A DNA stretch of 64,000 bases from an archaeon (GTDB lineage Archaea; Iainarchaeota; Iainarchaeia; CSSED10-239): contig JAKQTP010000138.1 of the NCBI GenBank assembly GCA_029563035.1, positions 1-64,000 of the forward strand. Direction: 5' to 3'. Below are positions 7,637-15,581 of the stretch, piece after piece. Made by a program: the position numbers and the translations under genes. Position 1 is the first letter of the stretch. Each line of letters starts with the position of its first letter. The notes under the pieces were generated by a model that worked only from the letters and a program-made list of their open reading frames with translations, was not told where the DNA came from and did no database searches.

Positions 7637-8272
7637 ATGGCAAAATTAAATAAAACAGAATTATTTATTTTAATATTAATATTACTATATGCAGTTGTTG
7701 CTTTTTTCTTATATTCACATATGCCAGAAAAAATAGCAACACATTGGAATTTTAATGGCGTCGCAGATGGCTTTACCCCAAAGCTTTGGGGTGTAATGAT
7801 TATGCCTGTCTTTTTCGTGATTATATTTTTTGTCTATGTCCTTTTTTCTAGAAGCGACATGTTTAAAAATGCAAATTTAAAAAAACAGCTTGATGTGACA
7901 ATTATTTTAGCAATGTCATTTTTATTTTATATTTCTGTTCTTTCCTTAATTTATAATGTTGGAATTCATTTTAATTTTAGCTATTTTATTATCCCAGCAA
8001 CATCTGTATTATTTATTGTTCTTGGTATTATCTTAATGAAAATAAAAAAAAGAAATCTGTTTTTTGGAATAAGAACGCCTTGGACCTTAACTGATGATGA
8101 GGTTTGGATAAAAACACATAAGCTTGGTGGCTGGTTATTTATAATAATTGGAATAACTACATTAATTGCTTTGGTTTATGTGAAACATTTTACAATTATC
8201 TTTTTCTCAGAAATAGTAGGTTCTTCAATAATTATTTTTCTTTATTCTTATGTGATTTACAAGAAAAAGTAA
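7637..8272 (+). CDS. SdpI/DUF1648-family membrane protein
   Basis: About six membrane segments in 211 residues. The N terminus has the DUF1648 signature HMPEKIATHWNFNGVADGF after TM1, and the C-terminal half has the SdpI-like motif NLFFGIRTPWTL..DEVWIKTHKLGGW. In Bacillus, SdpI gives immunity to the SdpC killing factor. Archaeal homologues are common and uncharacterised. It stands alone between a divergently transcribed surface protein and tRNA genes, with no toxin gene visible beside it, so an envelope function is as likely as immunity. Confidence 0.85.
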   Translation: MAKLNKTELFILILILLYAVVAFFLYSHMPEKIATHWNFNGVADGFTPKLWGVMIMPVFFVIIFFVYVLFSRSDMFKNANLKKQLDVTIILAMSFLFYISVLSLIYNVGIHFNFSYFIIPATSVLFIVLGIILMKIKKRNLFFGIRTPWTLTDDEVWIKTHKLGGWLFIIIGITTLIALVYVKHFTIIFFSEIVGSSIIIFLYSYVIYKKK

Positions 8273-8288
8273 ATGCTTTTTAAAAATA

Positions 8289-8370
8289 TGCAGAAGACAG
8301 GATTCGAACCTGCGAAGCACTAAGCACACGGTTCTTAGCCGTGCCCCTTTGACCACTCGGGTACTTCTGC
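8289..8370 (-). tRNA. tRNA-Leu (anticodon AAG)
   Basis: Type II tRNA with acceptor GCAGAAG/CTTCTGC, D arm CCC...GGG, anticodon stem CACGG/CCGTG and loop CTAAGAA, a long variable arm (TGCTTAGTGCTTC, identical to that of tRNA-Leu(TAA) at 54179-54260), and discriminator A. The loop gives anticodon AAG, reading CUU. Archaea normally use GAG for this box, so A34 is unexpected. All stems pair well, so it does not look like a pseudogene. Confidence 0.9.
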
Positions 8371-8395
8371 ATCAATCTTCAATTTAAAGAAAAAA

Positions 8396-8468
8396 TGGAT
8401 CTGGGCGGATTCGGACCGCCGATCCTCACCTTGTAAGGGTGATATCATAACCACTAGACCACAGATCC
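8396..8468 (-). tRNA. tRNA-Val (anticodon TAC)
   Basis: Acceptor GGATCTG/CAGATCC, D arm GTCT with the AGTGGTTA loop, anticodon stem TCACC/GGTGA with loop CTTACAA, T arm with TTCGAAT-like loop TCCGAAT, discriminator A. No intron and no encoded CCA. It lies 25 bases upstream of tRNA-Leu(AAG) on the same strand, so the two may be cotranscribed. Confidence 0.93.
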
Positions 8469-8570
8469 ATATAAAAAACTAGATTTTTATATATATTATA
8501 AAAATGAAAAAATATTTAAATACATAAGACTATAAATATAATATAATATTTACTTAAAAAGGGGGAAATT

Positions 8571-8957
8571 ATGAATAAAGTTAATTTAACAAAAACACTT
8601 GGTGCATTCATTACAACTATTTCTTTATTGTTTCTTGTATTTTCTATTGTAGATTTATTCAACCAAGTTGACTACATAGTAGAATATGATACTTGTGTAA
8701 ATTACTCTTACAATGAAGAAACATTAGCATCATGTAAATTAAATGCATCTAATGGCCTAGGCTTTAAAATCAGGGAGAATCAATTAAGGTTATCCACAAA
8801 TCAATATTTGATGGTTTATACTAAATCATTATTGAAGATATTGATGTCGGTTACTTTCTTTATACTAGGAATGACACTATATACTCGTTCATCAAGAACA
8901 TATATAGAAACTAAAAAAGTAGTTGCAAAAAAAACATCGAAAAAAAAGAAAAAATAA
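8571..8957 (+). CDS. Small two-TM membrane protein of unknown function
   Basis: 128 residues: TM1 about 11-30, an extracellular loop with two cysteines (C42, C55) that could form a disulfide, TM2 about 84-104, and a strongly basic cytoplasmic tail ending in KKTSKKKKK. An AGGGGG ribosome site lies six bases before the ATG and a TATA-like ACTATAAATATAA about 40 bases upstream, so this is a real, separately transcribed gene. I recognise no family. Confidence 0.7.
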   Translation: MNKVNLTKTLGAFITTISLLFLVFSIVDLFNQVDYIVEYDTCVNYSYNEETLASCKLNASNGLGFKIRENQLRLSTNQYLMVYTKSLLKILMSVTFFILGMTLYTRSSRTYIETKKVVAKKTSKKKKK

Positions 8958-8969
8958 ATTTCTTTCTTT

Positions 8970-10724
8970 TTATTTATTTAATTCTTGATAAGTTAGAACA
9001 TGTATCTGGCTATCTTTTATGCCATTGGAATTTTTAACCACAAGAATACTTGCTCCTCTTTCTTTTGCTAGGTCTTTAATTGTGTCATTAAGTTCTTGAT
9101 CTACAGCTATAGCAAACAATTTATCAGAAGTAAACTCTCTTAACTTGTTCTCAAGATCTGTTGCACTACAGCTACTTATTCTTCTAAACTTTTCATTTAG
9201 AAGTCTTGCTTCTTTTTTGTCCTTAATGTCTCCAATTATTTTGCTTAGACTTGCTTTCATATCATCTGTAATCTTTGGAAGAACAATTGCTTTTTTCTTT
9301 GGCTCTTCTTTTGGCTTTTCTTTCTTAGGTATCTCTTGTATTTCTTCTTTTTTAGTAATTTCTGGTTTTACATCATCAATTGGCTTATTTGGCGCTTCCA
9401 TACCTTTTGTGTGTGGCACATCTAACTTAACCTGCATACCTTCAGAAACTTGCTGAATCAATTCTTCTTTTATTGAAGGTTTTGCTTCTGGCAAACTAGA
9501 TTTCGTCTTTGATTGTAATCGCCCAGTTTCTTCTTTTACCTTATTATAAATTTGTTTTTCTTTTTTCTCAAAACGGTTTCTATCATTAAATGATTTTTGT
9601 CTATTGTAATTACTTCTATCTCTATCATTGCTTCTTCTAAAATCCCTGTCTCTTGAAACATCTACTCTTTCAATATCTGGTATCTCAGAAAGCAATTGAT
9701 TAAAAACATCTGATGAGTTATGATCATTCATTTGTCTATTAGTAGATTGTTGATGTTGTAAATATTTGTTTGGTTTGTTTTCAAAGAACTTTGGATTTGC
9801 AAGCTTATGATCGTTTGTTGTAGAAAACTTTGTTGCTTTAACAATTCCTGCTTGTTTTGTTAGATTTGGATTAAATTGCTGTGTTGAAAATTGATTATTA
9901 CTGGAATAATTAGAATTTGCTTTTATTCTTCTTCTTAATGCTTTATTTATTTCTTTCTGAGTTAGCTCTTCAACTTCTTTACCATCTGGAGCTCTTGCAA
10001 TATAATCTACTTTTATTGATTTAAGTAATTGCTGTTGCTGAATGTCTGCACCATGATCGCCATCTAAGAAAATCGTTACTATTTTATTTCTAGAGATTTC
10101 TTCTAAGGACTTTGGTATTCTTGCCCCACCTGTTGCAACAACATTAGTAAAGCCATATCTTAGAAGATTTAAAACATCAGCTCTGCCCTCTACAACAATC
10201 AACTCTTTACTTGAATCAACTGTTGGGCCTGCTGCTAGTTTTTCTGAGCCATAAGAGATTATGTCTTTTGTTTTAAAAGTATCCATTATGTCATCCATTA
10301 ACTCTTTTGTGTCTGGTATCTCTTCTTGCATTAGCTTTCCTAATAGCTCAATTGCTCTTTCTTTTATTTGTTGTCTCTTTAGGCCTCTTGTGTCTTCAAT
10401 TTGCTTAACTTTAAAGACAGCATCACAAGGTCCTACTTTTTCTATAGTTTCAATGGATGCTGCAATGATAGCAGTTTCAACCATAGAAACACTACATGGA
10501 AGTCTAAGTATGCCTCTTACTTTGTTTTGGTTTTGAGTATATTCTATTTCTATTCTGCCGATCTTTCCATTCTGTTGTAGTTCTTTAATATCCAGGTTTG
10601 CTCCTAAAAGACCTTCAGATTGTCCAAAAATCGCACCAATCACATCTGGCCTTTCTACAAGACCATTTACTTCAAAATCAGCAACAATCATGTACTTGAT
10701 TGTCTCAATATATGTTTTTCCCAT
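8970..10724 (-). CDS. dnaG: Archaeal DnaG-type primase (Toprim)
   Basis: Archaeal DnaG has primase activity and also joins the RNA exosome. The N-terminal region (YMIVADFEVNGLVERPDVIGAIFGQSEGLLG) and the Toprim core (ELIVVEGRADVLNLLRYGF, then FLDGDHGAD) are intact. The conserved C-terminal domain (KEARLLNEKFRRIS...LFAIAVDQELNDTIKDLA) is also present. Between them lies a ~200-residue Asn/Gln/Arg/Ser-rich linker, making the protein longer than usual. I choose the ATG at 10724 because GGAGTGA sits eight bases upstream; an in-frame ATG at 10757 has no such signal. Confidence 0.93.
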   Translation of the reverse strand: MGKTYIETIKYMIVADFEVNGLVERPDVIGAIFGQSEGLLGANLDIKELQQNGKIGRIEIEYTQNQNKVRGILRLPCSVSMVETAIIAASIETIEKVGPCDAVFKVKQIEDTRGLKRQQIKERAIELLGKLMQEEIPDTKELMDDIMDTFKTKDIISYGSEKLAAGPTVDSSKELIVVEGRADVLNLLRYGFTNVVATGGARIPKSLEEISRNKIVTIFLDGDHGADIQQQQLLKSIKVDYIARAPDGKEVEELTQKEINKALRRRIKANSNYSSNNQFSTQQFNPNLTKQAGIVKATKFSTTNDHKLANPKFFENKPNKYLQHQQSTNRQMNDHNSSDVFNQLLSEIPDIERVDVSRDRDFRRSNDRDRSNYNRQKSFNDRNRFEKKEKQIYNKVKEETGRLQSKTKSSLPEAKPSIKEELIQQVSEGMQVKLDVPHTKGMEAPNKPIDDVKPEITKKEEIQEIPKKEKPKEEPKKKAIVLPKITDDMKASLSKIIGDIKDKKEARLLNEKFRRISSCSATDLENKLREFTSDKLFAIAVDQELNDTIKDLAKERGASILVVKNSNGIKDSQIHVLTYQELNK

Positions 10725-10794
10725 TTTAAATGTCACTCCTGTTAATTGTTTTGACATTCAAAAATAGATTAGACATTATAAAAAGAAGACACTT

Positions 10795-11025
10795 TTAAAG
10801 GATTTTAAGCAGTTTTTTGTTTGATTTTTCGCCTTTTATTATCTCAATCCTTAATCCCTTATCTTTGAAAAACTCAAAGATTTCTTTGTTTGCCTTGCCT
10901 TTCTGTGCAATGCTTCTTATCTTTAATTTATAAGTATTATCATCAATCTTTTGGATTTCTTGCCTGTCGCTATTGCAAATAACTTGCAATGAAAATATCT
11001 GGTTTTTTTCAAACATTTGTTTCAA
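10795..11025 (-). CDS. DUF167/YggU-family protein
   Basis: 76 residues matching the small DUF167 alpha/beta fold: SDRQEIQKIDDNTYKLKIRS, then the family signature QKGKANKEIFEFF, and IIKGEKSNKKLLKI. Its function is unknown in all organisms. It lies upstream of dnaG on the same strand with a ~70-base gap. Confidence 0.8.
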   Translation of the reverse strand: MKQMFEKNQIFSLQVICNSDRQEIQKIDDNTYKLKIRSIAQKGKANKEIFEFFKDKGLRIEIIKGEKSNKKLLKIL

Positions 11026-11168
11026 ATACCTTATTAAAGTTAATCTTCTTAATTTCTAATAACTAATCTTTTAATTTTTGAATATAATTATAAATTTTTT
11101 GTTATTTTTATATATATTATTAGATAAAAAAGTATATAAAGGCTACTTTTAAAAAATGTGAAAAAATA
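11026..11168. promoter_or_regulatory. Divergent promoter region (DUF167 / hjc)
   Basis: Nearly pure A/T spacer. On the plus strand AAGTATATAAAGG (about 11129-11141) is a strong archaeal TATA box about 30-40 bases before the hjc ATG. The minus-strand promoter for the DUF167 gene is probably in the same AT-rich tract but no single box stands out. Confidence 0.5.
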
Positions 11169-11561
11169 ATGAAAAACAAACAAAAAGGCTCAAATGCTGA
11201 AAGAGAACTGTTGTTTATGCTATTTAACAAGGGCTTTGCAGTGTCAAGAGTTGCTGGTTCTGGCTCATCTCAGCTTCCAACACCTGATGTTTTGGGCTTT
11301 AAGAACAAAAAAGCCATTGCAATAGAATGTAAGACCAAGAAAGGCGAGTATCTAAACATTAGAGAAGAGCAAATAGAGGAATTAAAGCTTTGGGAGAAGC
11401 TTAGTGGCTTAAAGGCCTATATTGCCTGGAGGCTTGGCAAAGATGCTTGGTTCTTTATAGGTATTGACAAGCTAAACAAGACCAAAAAGGCCTATGCTAT
11501 CAAAAAAGAAGAGATAAGGGCTAAAGGAAAGGGCTTTGAAGAGTTTATTAGCGATTTTTAG
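11169..11561 (+). CDS. hjc: Archaeal Holliday junction resolvase Hjc
   Basis: Structure-specific endonuclease that cleaves four-way junctions in recombination. The 130-residue protein has the family core: N-terminal GSNAERELLFMLFNKGFAVSRVAGSGSS with the catalytic Glu, then TPDVLGF (catalytic Asp) and AIAIECKTK (the E-x-K motif) of the PD-(D/E)xK nuclease fold. The length is normal. It has its own promoter just upstream and no recognised repair partner beside it. Confidence 0.93.
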   Translation: MKNKQKGSNAERELLFMLFNKGFAVSRVAGSGSSQLPTPDVLGFKNKKAIAIECKTKKGEYLNIREEQIEELKLWEKLSGLKAYIAWRLGKDAWFFIGIDKLNKTKKAYAIKKEEIRAKGKGFEEFISDF

Positions 11562-11639
11562 GGGCATCTAGACAGGTTTAAATACTCTTTCTATCATAAA
11601 TATATATTAGTTAAATATATTTTATAAATGTGATTAAAA

Positions 11640-11783
11640 ATGGCATATCTAGAACTAGAAGACATAATCAATTCTCTTGAAAGAGAAGCAAAAAAAGAAA
11701 AGAGTTTAAGGAACAAATGTCTTTATGAATCTGCCATAAAAACATTAAATGAACTAAAAGCAAGAAAATTAAATATTAAATAA
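11640..11783 (+). CDS. Small helical protein, 47 residues
   Basis: ATG at 11640 to TAA at 11781-11783. The product, MAYLELEDIINSLEREAKKE and on to KARKLNIK, is predicted to be all-helical and charged. A TATA-like GGTTTAAATACT lies about 60-70 bases upstream. It sits on the same strand as hjc, 78 bases downstream. No family recognised; coding potential rests on composition and promoter only. Confidence 0.45.
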   Translation: MAYLELEDIINSLEREAKKEKSLRNKCLYESAIKTLNELKARKLNIK

Positions 11784-11795
11784 ATTTTTTAGCTT

Positions 11796-12560
11796 TTATG
11801 TATTATTTGAATTTAAGGTTTTATTTCTTTTCCTAGTTACTTTTATTTCTGCGATATTTGGAGAAATAATACCTCCCCACAACAAACCTAATATCATTGA
11901 GTAAATAACCTTATGTCTAGTATGCGCATTCTGTTGTGATTTTATATTTTTAAATATTTGAGGATTGCTTCTTTCAAGTGCTTGTCTTACTACTTTTATT
12001 TCTGCTCCAGAAAATGCTCGTGAAAATTCACTAGGGGTTAATGACAATAAATATTTTGCATAATCTAATTTTCCAACCCTATCTATTATTTTTTTACTCA
12101 AAACAACATTACTTTTTGCTGTTGCTTCTACTCTTGCAACTTTTCTTGCAATTAAACTATCAATCTTTGCTTTTTCTGCATCTGGCAATATCTGCCTTAT
12201 TTGTTTTAATCCGGTTTGATCAAAATTAACACTATTTATTTTTTTACCATCATAAAAATAAACTTGTCCTGTTTTTGCTTTTCTGTTATAAGAATTTACT
12301 GTTTCTCTTATCAGGTTTGGATTTCTGGATTTCGTTTTAGCATTAACATTAATCTTTTTTGTTTTTATAATTTGCTCAATTGCCCTTTCATTAGCAACGC
12401 TTTGATGTACCCTTCTTATCGGATTTTTAATTGACATTGCACCAAATGTTACTACCCCTGCGATTGCTGCTGTACCAACACCTTTTGCTATTCTGTTTCT
12501 AATTCCTGATTTTGGTTTTACATTTTTTGGTTTTACATTTACCCTTCTTACTTTTGCCAT
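11796..12560 (-). CDS. Basic two-TM orphan protein driven by the repeated leader
   Basis: 254 residues. A Lys/Arg/Pro-rich N terminus (1-25) precedes a hydrophobic segment (about 27-45), a long basic helical middle, a second hydrophobic segment (about 218-238) and a basic tail. No family recognised. Upstream is copy A of the ~113-base repeated promoter/leader, including the GGAGATGA ribosome site. The same leader precedes the orphan genes at 20955-21491 and 33406-33660, which suggests a shared programme or origin. It ends 12 bases from the convergent small ORF at 11640-11783. Confidence 0.6.
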   Translation of the reverse strand: MAKVRRVNVKPKNVKPKSGIRNRIAKGVGTAAIAGVVTFGAMSIKNPIRRVHQSVANERAIEQIIKTKKINVNAKTKSRNPNLIRETVNSYNRKAKTGQVYFYDGKKINSVNFDQTGLKQIRQILPDAEKAKIDSLIARKVARVEATAKSNVVLSKKIIDRVGKLDYAKYLLSLTPSEFSRAFSGAEIKVVRQALERSNPQIFKNIKSQQNAHTRHKVIYSMILGLLWGGIISPNIAEIKVTRKRNKTLNSNNT

Positions 12561-12679
12561 CTTTAATCATCTCCTTTTTAAGTTATTTAATTATATTTTT
12601 TGTAAATAAGTTAAAACCGATATATATATATATATATCGGTCGGTTGGGTCTGGGATTGTCTGTCCAAGAAATAGTGCG
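12561..12679 (-). promoter_or_regulatory. Repeated promoter/leader module, copy A
   Basis: Reading 5' to 3' on the minus strand: a conserved 38-base block (CGCACTATTTCTTGGAC...CAACCG), the perfect palindrome ACCGA(TA)nTCGGT (12616-12641, 26 bases, longer TA run than the other copies), a TTTTAACTTATTTACAAAAAA tract, and GGAGATGA just before the ATG. Apart from the TA length it differs from copy C (33661-33773) at about seven positions. The palindrome contains the likely TATA box 56 bases before the start codon. Confidence 0.8.
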
Positions 12680-13027
12680 TTACAAAAGCTTATACTTCCT
12701 TGTAAACTGGTCAATCTCTGTTTCTTTTATTGGCCCTATGCCAAGACAAGTTATGTCTGGCGCAGGTAGCTGTGTCTTTGCTGCATCTTTAATCAGAACA
12801 CAAGGGAATTTGTTTTTTATGCTTTGATACAACTCTAAAAGTTCTTTTTTACTATCAATCTTTAAGACAACTTTCTTCTGCCCTTCTTCTAGCCAGCCTT
12901 CAACAGCCTTAGGGTCTTTTTTAGAAGTAAGAATATAGGCTTCGACTGCTGCATGACTAACTTGCCCAGCAATCTTTCCTTTTCCAAGTTTTAAATCATT
13001 TCTGTAAATTATAACTTGTTTATACAT
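12680..13027 (-). CDS. pth2: Peptidyl-tRNA hydrolase Pth2
   Basis: Releases peptides from stalled peptidyl-tRNA. The 115-residue protein has the archaeal/eukaryotic Pth2 pattern: KQVIIYRNDLKLGKGKIAGQVSHAAVEA (catalytic His region), KVVLKIDSKKEL, and the closing CVLIKDAAKTQLPAPDITCLGIGP. The length is normal. The stop codon touches copy A of the repeated leader. Confidence 0.95.
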   Translation of the reverse strand: MYKQVIIYRNDLKLGKGKIAGQVSHAAVEAYILTSKKDPKAVEGWLEEGQKKVVLKIDSKKELLELYQSIKNKFPCVLIKDAAKTQLPAPDITCLGIGPIKETEIDQFTRKYKLL

Positions 13028-13076
13028 TCTTTTTCCTTAATACAAAATAAGTTTAATAGAGAAAATATTTTATCCT

Positions 13077-13412
13077 CTATTCTTGATCTTCTGAATCGGC
13101 AATTAAACCATTATATGTTATGGTGTAGGTTATTTGGTTCTTACCCCACATAGAAGTAACAATCTTTGGTTCTCCTATATAAAATATTGTATTAAATTCA
13201 TAGCCTCTATGCTCGTTCATAACTGCGTAATGTCTATCATATTCTATTTGTGCACCATTTGATCTAGCTGCTAGTAATTTAAATACATAAATGCCACCCT
13301 CTAACTCAAATTGCTCATTAACATCTACTTCTATATCTTTCTCTATTTTGGTATTATTTTTTGGACGCTCCATATCTGCTACTTTTTTTACTATATGAAA
13401 TTTTGCTTTCAT
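13077..13412 (-). CDS. Unknown 111-residue beta-rich protein
   Basis: No membrane segment or signal peptide. The sequence alternates hydrophobic and polar residues as in a small beta fold (EQFELEGGIYVFKLLAARS, NTIFYIGEPKIVTSMW). A ribosome site GGAGTGA lies a few bases before the ATG. It has its own AT-rich upstream region. No family recognised; real by ribosome site and codon pattern. Confidence 0.6.
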   Translation of the reverse strand: MKAKFHIVKKVADMERPKNNTKIEKDIEVDVNEQFELEGGIYVFKLLAARSNGAQIEYDRHYAVMNEHRGYEFNTIFYIGEPKIVTSMWGKNQITYTITYNGLIADSEDQE

Positions 13413-13490
13413 GACCTTTCACTCCTTTTTTAAGTTTAATATATTTTTCCTTAATAAAAATAAGACAAATAAGTTTAAAAATAGATTTCT

Positions 13491-14510
13491 TTACATTGGC
13501 CGTTTTATAGCTCTTTTTGGCACAACTCGTCTTAATTTCCGTTTTTGTAGTCTTTTGCGATTACTATTGTATTCCTTACTATAATGCGCCCTATATTCTT
13601 TTCCATGATATTTCCCTAGATTTTCTAATATTTCAAGCTTTAATTTTGCTGCTTCTTTTGGATTTTTGATTTTTGAGGCCCATTCAAGCAATTTATTAGT
13701 CCCAAATCTTCCTTCAAGATGCCTTATTAGTTCTTCTTTAAATGCTTTGTTTTTATATTTCTTTGGGTCAATCTTTCCGCCCATTCTTAAATAAGTATCA
13801 ACTATTCTTTCAATGCCATATACAGCATCAAGTTTATTTAAAAGCACTTTTCTGAAATTTACATAATTTTCTTTAGCCATATTTACAAATATATCGTTAG
13901 GATATTCTAAAGCCTCACGATCTAAATCTATTTTTGAATAAACTTTTCTTACTTTTGTTTTGTTTATTTTACCATCCTTTTGATTTATAAAAGAATAAAT
14001 ATTAAGAGTTTCGGGGTCTATTGCAAGTCTTGAAAATCCATAGTCTAAATCTTGTGATTTAGAACTACCAACAGGTGTTTTAATAAACACTCTTTTTAAT
14101 TTGCCATCAATATTTAATTTTGCAGTATATAGTGTATCTTCCTTTAGTGCTCTCATAAAACCAATATACGATGTAATACACTTCTCTGGGTTTGCTTTCC
14201 CTCTTGGTTTTTTAAGAAACCTGCCTTTTTGTATATCTCTTGTATCTCTTAAAAGACTATTAAATTCTCTTTGGTGTGCCAAATTAAATCTTATATTTTC
14301 AAGAACGGCAGATAGTTGGTTAGCACTAAATTTTTCAACAATTCTCACAATTTCTTCTTGTTCTTTTATTCCTATCTTTGATAATTTTGATTTTGCTGAA
14401 TCTATGTCTTGGTTAAAATACTTATCTGGAAATACACCATATTTTAATTCAGATTCATTTTCATTGAATCTTCTTTTTAAAAAATTATAAACTATGTCTC
14501 TATTTGCCAT
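13491..14510 (-). CDS. Unknown basic protein downstream of kae1
   Basis: 339 residues from the ATG at 14510, chosen because GGTGA lies five bases before it; an in-frame ATG at 14525 overlaps the kae1 stop more deeply. The protein is soluble, with helical N-terminal and C-terminal thirds, a possible beta domain around residues 110-190, and an Arg/Lys-rich tail (RKRLQKRKLRRVVPKRAIKR) that suggests nucleic-acid or ribosome binding. It overlaps kae1 by a few bases. No family recognised. Confidence 0.6.
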   Translation of the reverse strand: MANRDIVYNFLKRRFNENESELKYGVFPDKYFNQDIDSAKSKLSKIGIKEQEEIVRIVEKFSANQLSAVLENIRFNLAHQREFNSLLRDTRDIQKGRFLKKPRGKANPEKCITSYIGFMRALKEDTLYTAKLNIDGKLKRVFIKTPVGSSKSQDLDYGFSRLAIDPETLNIYSFINQKDGKINKTKVRKVYSKIDLDREALEYPNDIFVNMAKENYVNFRKVLLNKLDAVYGIERIVDTYLRMGGKIDPKKYKNKAFKEELIRHLEGRFGTNKLLEWASKIKNPKEAAKLKLEILENLGKYHGKEYRAHYSKEYNSNRKRLQKRKLRRVVPKRAIKRPM

Positions 14511-14514
14511 ATTT

Positions 14515-15528
14515 TCACCAATCAATCTTTACTTGGTCTGTTCTAAACTTAGGGTTGATTAGGGTTTCTTGTAATTTCATTCCGCCTTTGCCTTTATAGG
14601 TGTGAATAAAATGCTTGATTCCAAGATCTGCTATCAAAAGACCATTATCAAGACAAACAATGCTTGGCGGAATATAAAGTTTTATTTTGTTTTGTTTACA
14701 AAGCTTTTCAAGCATTTCTTTTAAGGCCGAACTTGCTGCAACTCCACCTATCACTATCACTTCTTTTTTCTTTGTGTAAGATAATGCCCTATCTGTCACC
14801 TCTAATAGCATGGCATAAGCTGTATGCATAAAAGAATAAACAAGATCTTCTTTTTTTTCTGTTGCTATCTTTTTTCTTGCAGCTGTTTGAAGCCCAGAGA
14901 ATGCCAAATCCATTCCTTTTACTGAATAGGGGAGATCAATATAGTTCCTTTCCTTGTTTTCCATATATATTTTATCAAGCACAGGCCCTCCAGGAAAACC
15001 ATAACCCATGTCTCTTGCAAAAGAATCAAAAAGATTACCAATGCCTATATCAAGAGTTTCTCCAATTACCTTATAATATCCATTATCTTTTGCAATAATT
15101 TGAGTGTTTGCTCCTGATGTATAAATCACCAAAGGATCTTTACATTTTAAAATTGTTTTACCTATCTCAATATGGCTTACACAATGATTAACACCAATTA
15201 TTGGCTTATTATATTTGTCTGCTAATGCTCTTGCTAATGTTGCAGAAACAGAAAGACAAGGTGCTAGGCCAGGGCCTTGTGAAAAAGAAACTACATCAAT
15301 ATCTTTCATCTTTAGTTTTGCTTCAGATAATGCTTCTTTAACAACATCAACTGCACAAGCATAATGGTGAACAGAAACATCAAATGGCTTAAGTCCTGTA
15401 TTACTACCAGGCTTTGCTACAAATTGCCTTTTACAATTTGCTAGTATCTTGCCATTAGAGTCAATTATTCCAACTCCAAGGGTGTGAGCTGTGCTTTCTA
15501 TTCCAAGACATATTTTTGCTTTAACCAT
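14515..15528 (-). CDS. kae1: tRNA threonylcarbamoyladenosine protein Kae1
   Basis: Catalytic KEOPS subunit that makes t6A37 on ANN-decoding tRNAs. ASKHA fold with GIESTAHTLGVGI at the N terminus, the metal-binding pair HCVSHIE (His-x3-His), YTSGANTQI and the C-terminal VIGGVAASSALKEML. At 337 residues it is Kae1 alone, without the Bud32 kinase fusion found in some archaea, and no bud32 gene is adjacent. It is divergently transcribed from cysS across 53 bases. Confidence 0.95.
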   Translation of the reverse strand: MVKAKICLGIESTAHTLGVGIIDSNGKILANCKRQFVAKPGSNTGLKPFDVSVHHYACAVDVVKEALSEAKLKMKDIDVVSFSQGPGLAPCLSVSATLARALADKYNKPIIGVNHCVSHIEIGKTILKCKDPLVIYTSGANTQIIAKDNGYYKVIGETLDIGIGNLFDSFARDMGYGFPGGPVLDKIYMENKERNYIDLPYSVKGMDLAFSGLQTAARKKIATEKKEDLVYSFMHTAYAMLLEVTDRALSYTKKKEVIVIGGVAASSALKEMLEKLCKQNKIKLYIPPSIVCLDNGLLIADLGIKHFIHTYKGKGGMKLQETLINPKFRTDQVKIDW

Positions 15529-15553
15529 AAATATATCTAATTAAGATATATTT
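15529..15553. promoter_or_regulatory. Palindromic divergent promoter between kae1 and cysS
   Basis: A 25-base inverted repeat, AAATATATCT / AGATATATTT with a 5-base spacer, begins one base before the kae1 ATG. Each arm can serve as a TATA box: for kae1 it would give an almost leaderless transcript, for cysS a start about 30 bases upstream of the ATG. Confidence 0.45.
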
Positions 15554-15581
15554 TTAATAACTATATTATTTAAAGTATATT

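Noticed and set aside
7637..8272. SdpI-like protein as proof of a bacteriocin immunity system
   Set aside because: No toxin or processing gene beside it; the family is widespread in archaea without toxins.
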